DNA from: JASMTM01 sp964441735
Lineage (GTDB): Bacteria; Thermotogota; Thermotogae; Petrotogales; Kosmotogaceae
Reading direction: 5' to 3'
DNA length: 6,489 nt
Assembly: GCA_964441735.1 (NCBI GenBank)
Contig: CAYTVB010000080.1
Span: 1 to 6,489, forward strand
Made by a program: the position numbers and the translations under genes. Below, in pieces: positions 6,394 to 6,489 of the stretch. The notes under the pieces are model-generated. The model worked only from the letters and a program-made list of their open reading frames with translations. It did no database searches and had not been told where the DNA came from. Every line of letters begins with the position of its first letter. Position 1 is the first letter of the stretch.

Positions 6394-6459
6394 ATGATTA
6401 GTATGGAAGAAAGCAAGAAGCAAGATCAGGAAAGAGGTTGTGTCAAGTTACTGCTGTAA
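6394..6459 (+). CDS. Doubtful very small ORF (21 or 18 residues)
   Basis: ATG at 6394 or in-frame ATG at 6403 reads MISMEESKKQDQERGCVKLL and one more Leu, then TAA at 6457-6459. A GGAG lies 9 bases before the second ATG. The peptide is charged, with one Cys and no membrane segment or recognisable family. An inverted repeat follows just after the stop, as would fit a short transcription unit. Random occurrence is quite possible. Confidence 0.2.
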   Translation: MISMEESKKQDQERGCVKLLL

Positions 6460-6461
6460 AA

Positions 6462-6487
6462 ATAACCTGAATCCTAAAATAGGTTAT
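6462..6487 (+). terminator. Inverted repeat at the right edge, possible weak terminator
   Basis: ATAACCT (6462-6468) and AGGTTAT (6481-6487) form a 7-bp stem with a 12-base loop. The stem is AT-rich and the window ends before any T-run could be seen, so termination is a guess. Confidence 0.25.
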
Positions 6488-6489
6488 AT

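Larger units (their letters stand above)
6326..6489. other. Mostly non-coding right end of the window
   Basis: This stretch follows the DUF3298 gene. It holds a loop-less palindrome TCTCTGCAGAGA (6356-6367), a doubtful short ORF (6394-6459) and an inverted repeat at the edge (6462-6487). I see no tRNA-like fold and no clear intrinsic terminator directly after the DUF3298 stop. Confidence 0.4.

Noticed and set aside
1..6489. CRISPR arrays, insertion sequences, tRNA and rRNA genes
   Set aside because: No regularly spaced direct repeats, transposase motifs, terminal inverted repeats or tRNA-like folds were seen on either strand.

Overview
The window looks like a chromosomal segment of an AT-rich bacterium. 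It has strong GGAGG-type Shine-Dalgarno sites, genes that overlap by one base, and many AGA/ATA codons. The proteins resemble those of Thermotogota (Kosmotoga-like lineages come to mind), but this is inference from protein character and composition. No rRNA or marker gene is present to prove it.

Layout. (1) About 1-2318, minus strand: the N-terminal ~770 codons of a large Eco57I-type (type IIG-like) restriction-modification protein, cut by the left window edge. A PD-(D/E)XK nuclease domain is followed by an adenine-methyltransferase core. Its start is anomalous: no ATG, GTG or TTG lies in frame where the family N-terminus begins. (2) 2349-2540: a short AT-rich intergenic stretch with no clear terminator. 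(3) 2541-5331 (or 5409), minus strand: a tightly coupled three-gene operon. It encodes a nucleoside phosphorylase of the NP-I/uridine phosphorylase family (A), a second and degenerate NP-I paralog (B), and an amidohydrolase of the MTA/SAH/8-oxoguanine deaminase type (C). Both junctions are TAATG stop/start overlaps with good Shine-Dalgarno sites. A sigma70-like promoter lies upstream. (4) 5410-5641: a divergent intergenic region with the operon promoter and, towards the plus strand, a perfect 12-bp palindrome and an extended -10-like element. (5) 5642-6325, plus strand: an exported DUF4163/DUF3298 (RsiV/PdaC-like) protein. (6) 6326-6489: mostly non-coding, with a doubtful 18-21 codon ORF and an inverted repeat at the right edge.

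How the genes work together. The operon looks like a nucleoside salvage or catabolism module: a hydrolytic deaminase plus a phosphorolytic C-N cleaving enzyme. The most interesting point is that the two NP-I paralogs have lost complementary active-site residues. A keeps the own-chain phosphate and ribose residues but has Lys where the partner-donated Arg (Arg48 of E. coli Udp) is expected. B lost nearly all own-chain catalytic residues but keeps that Arg and the N-terminal His. This predicts an obligate A-B hetero-oligomer with one functional site per dimer. The amidohydrolase keeps all metal and catalytic residues but differs at substrate-contact positions of the MTA/SAH deaminase family, so the true substrate is open.
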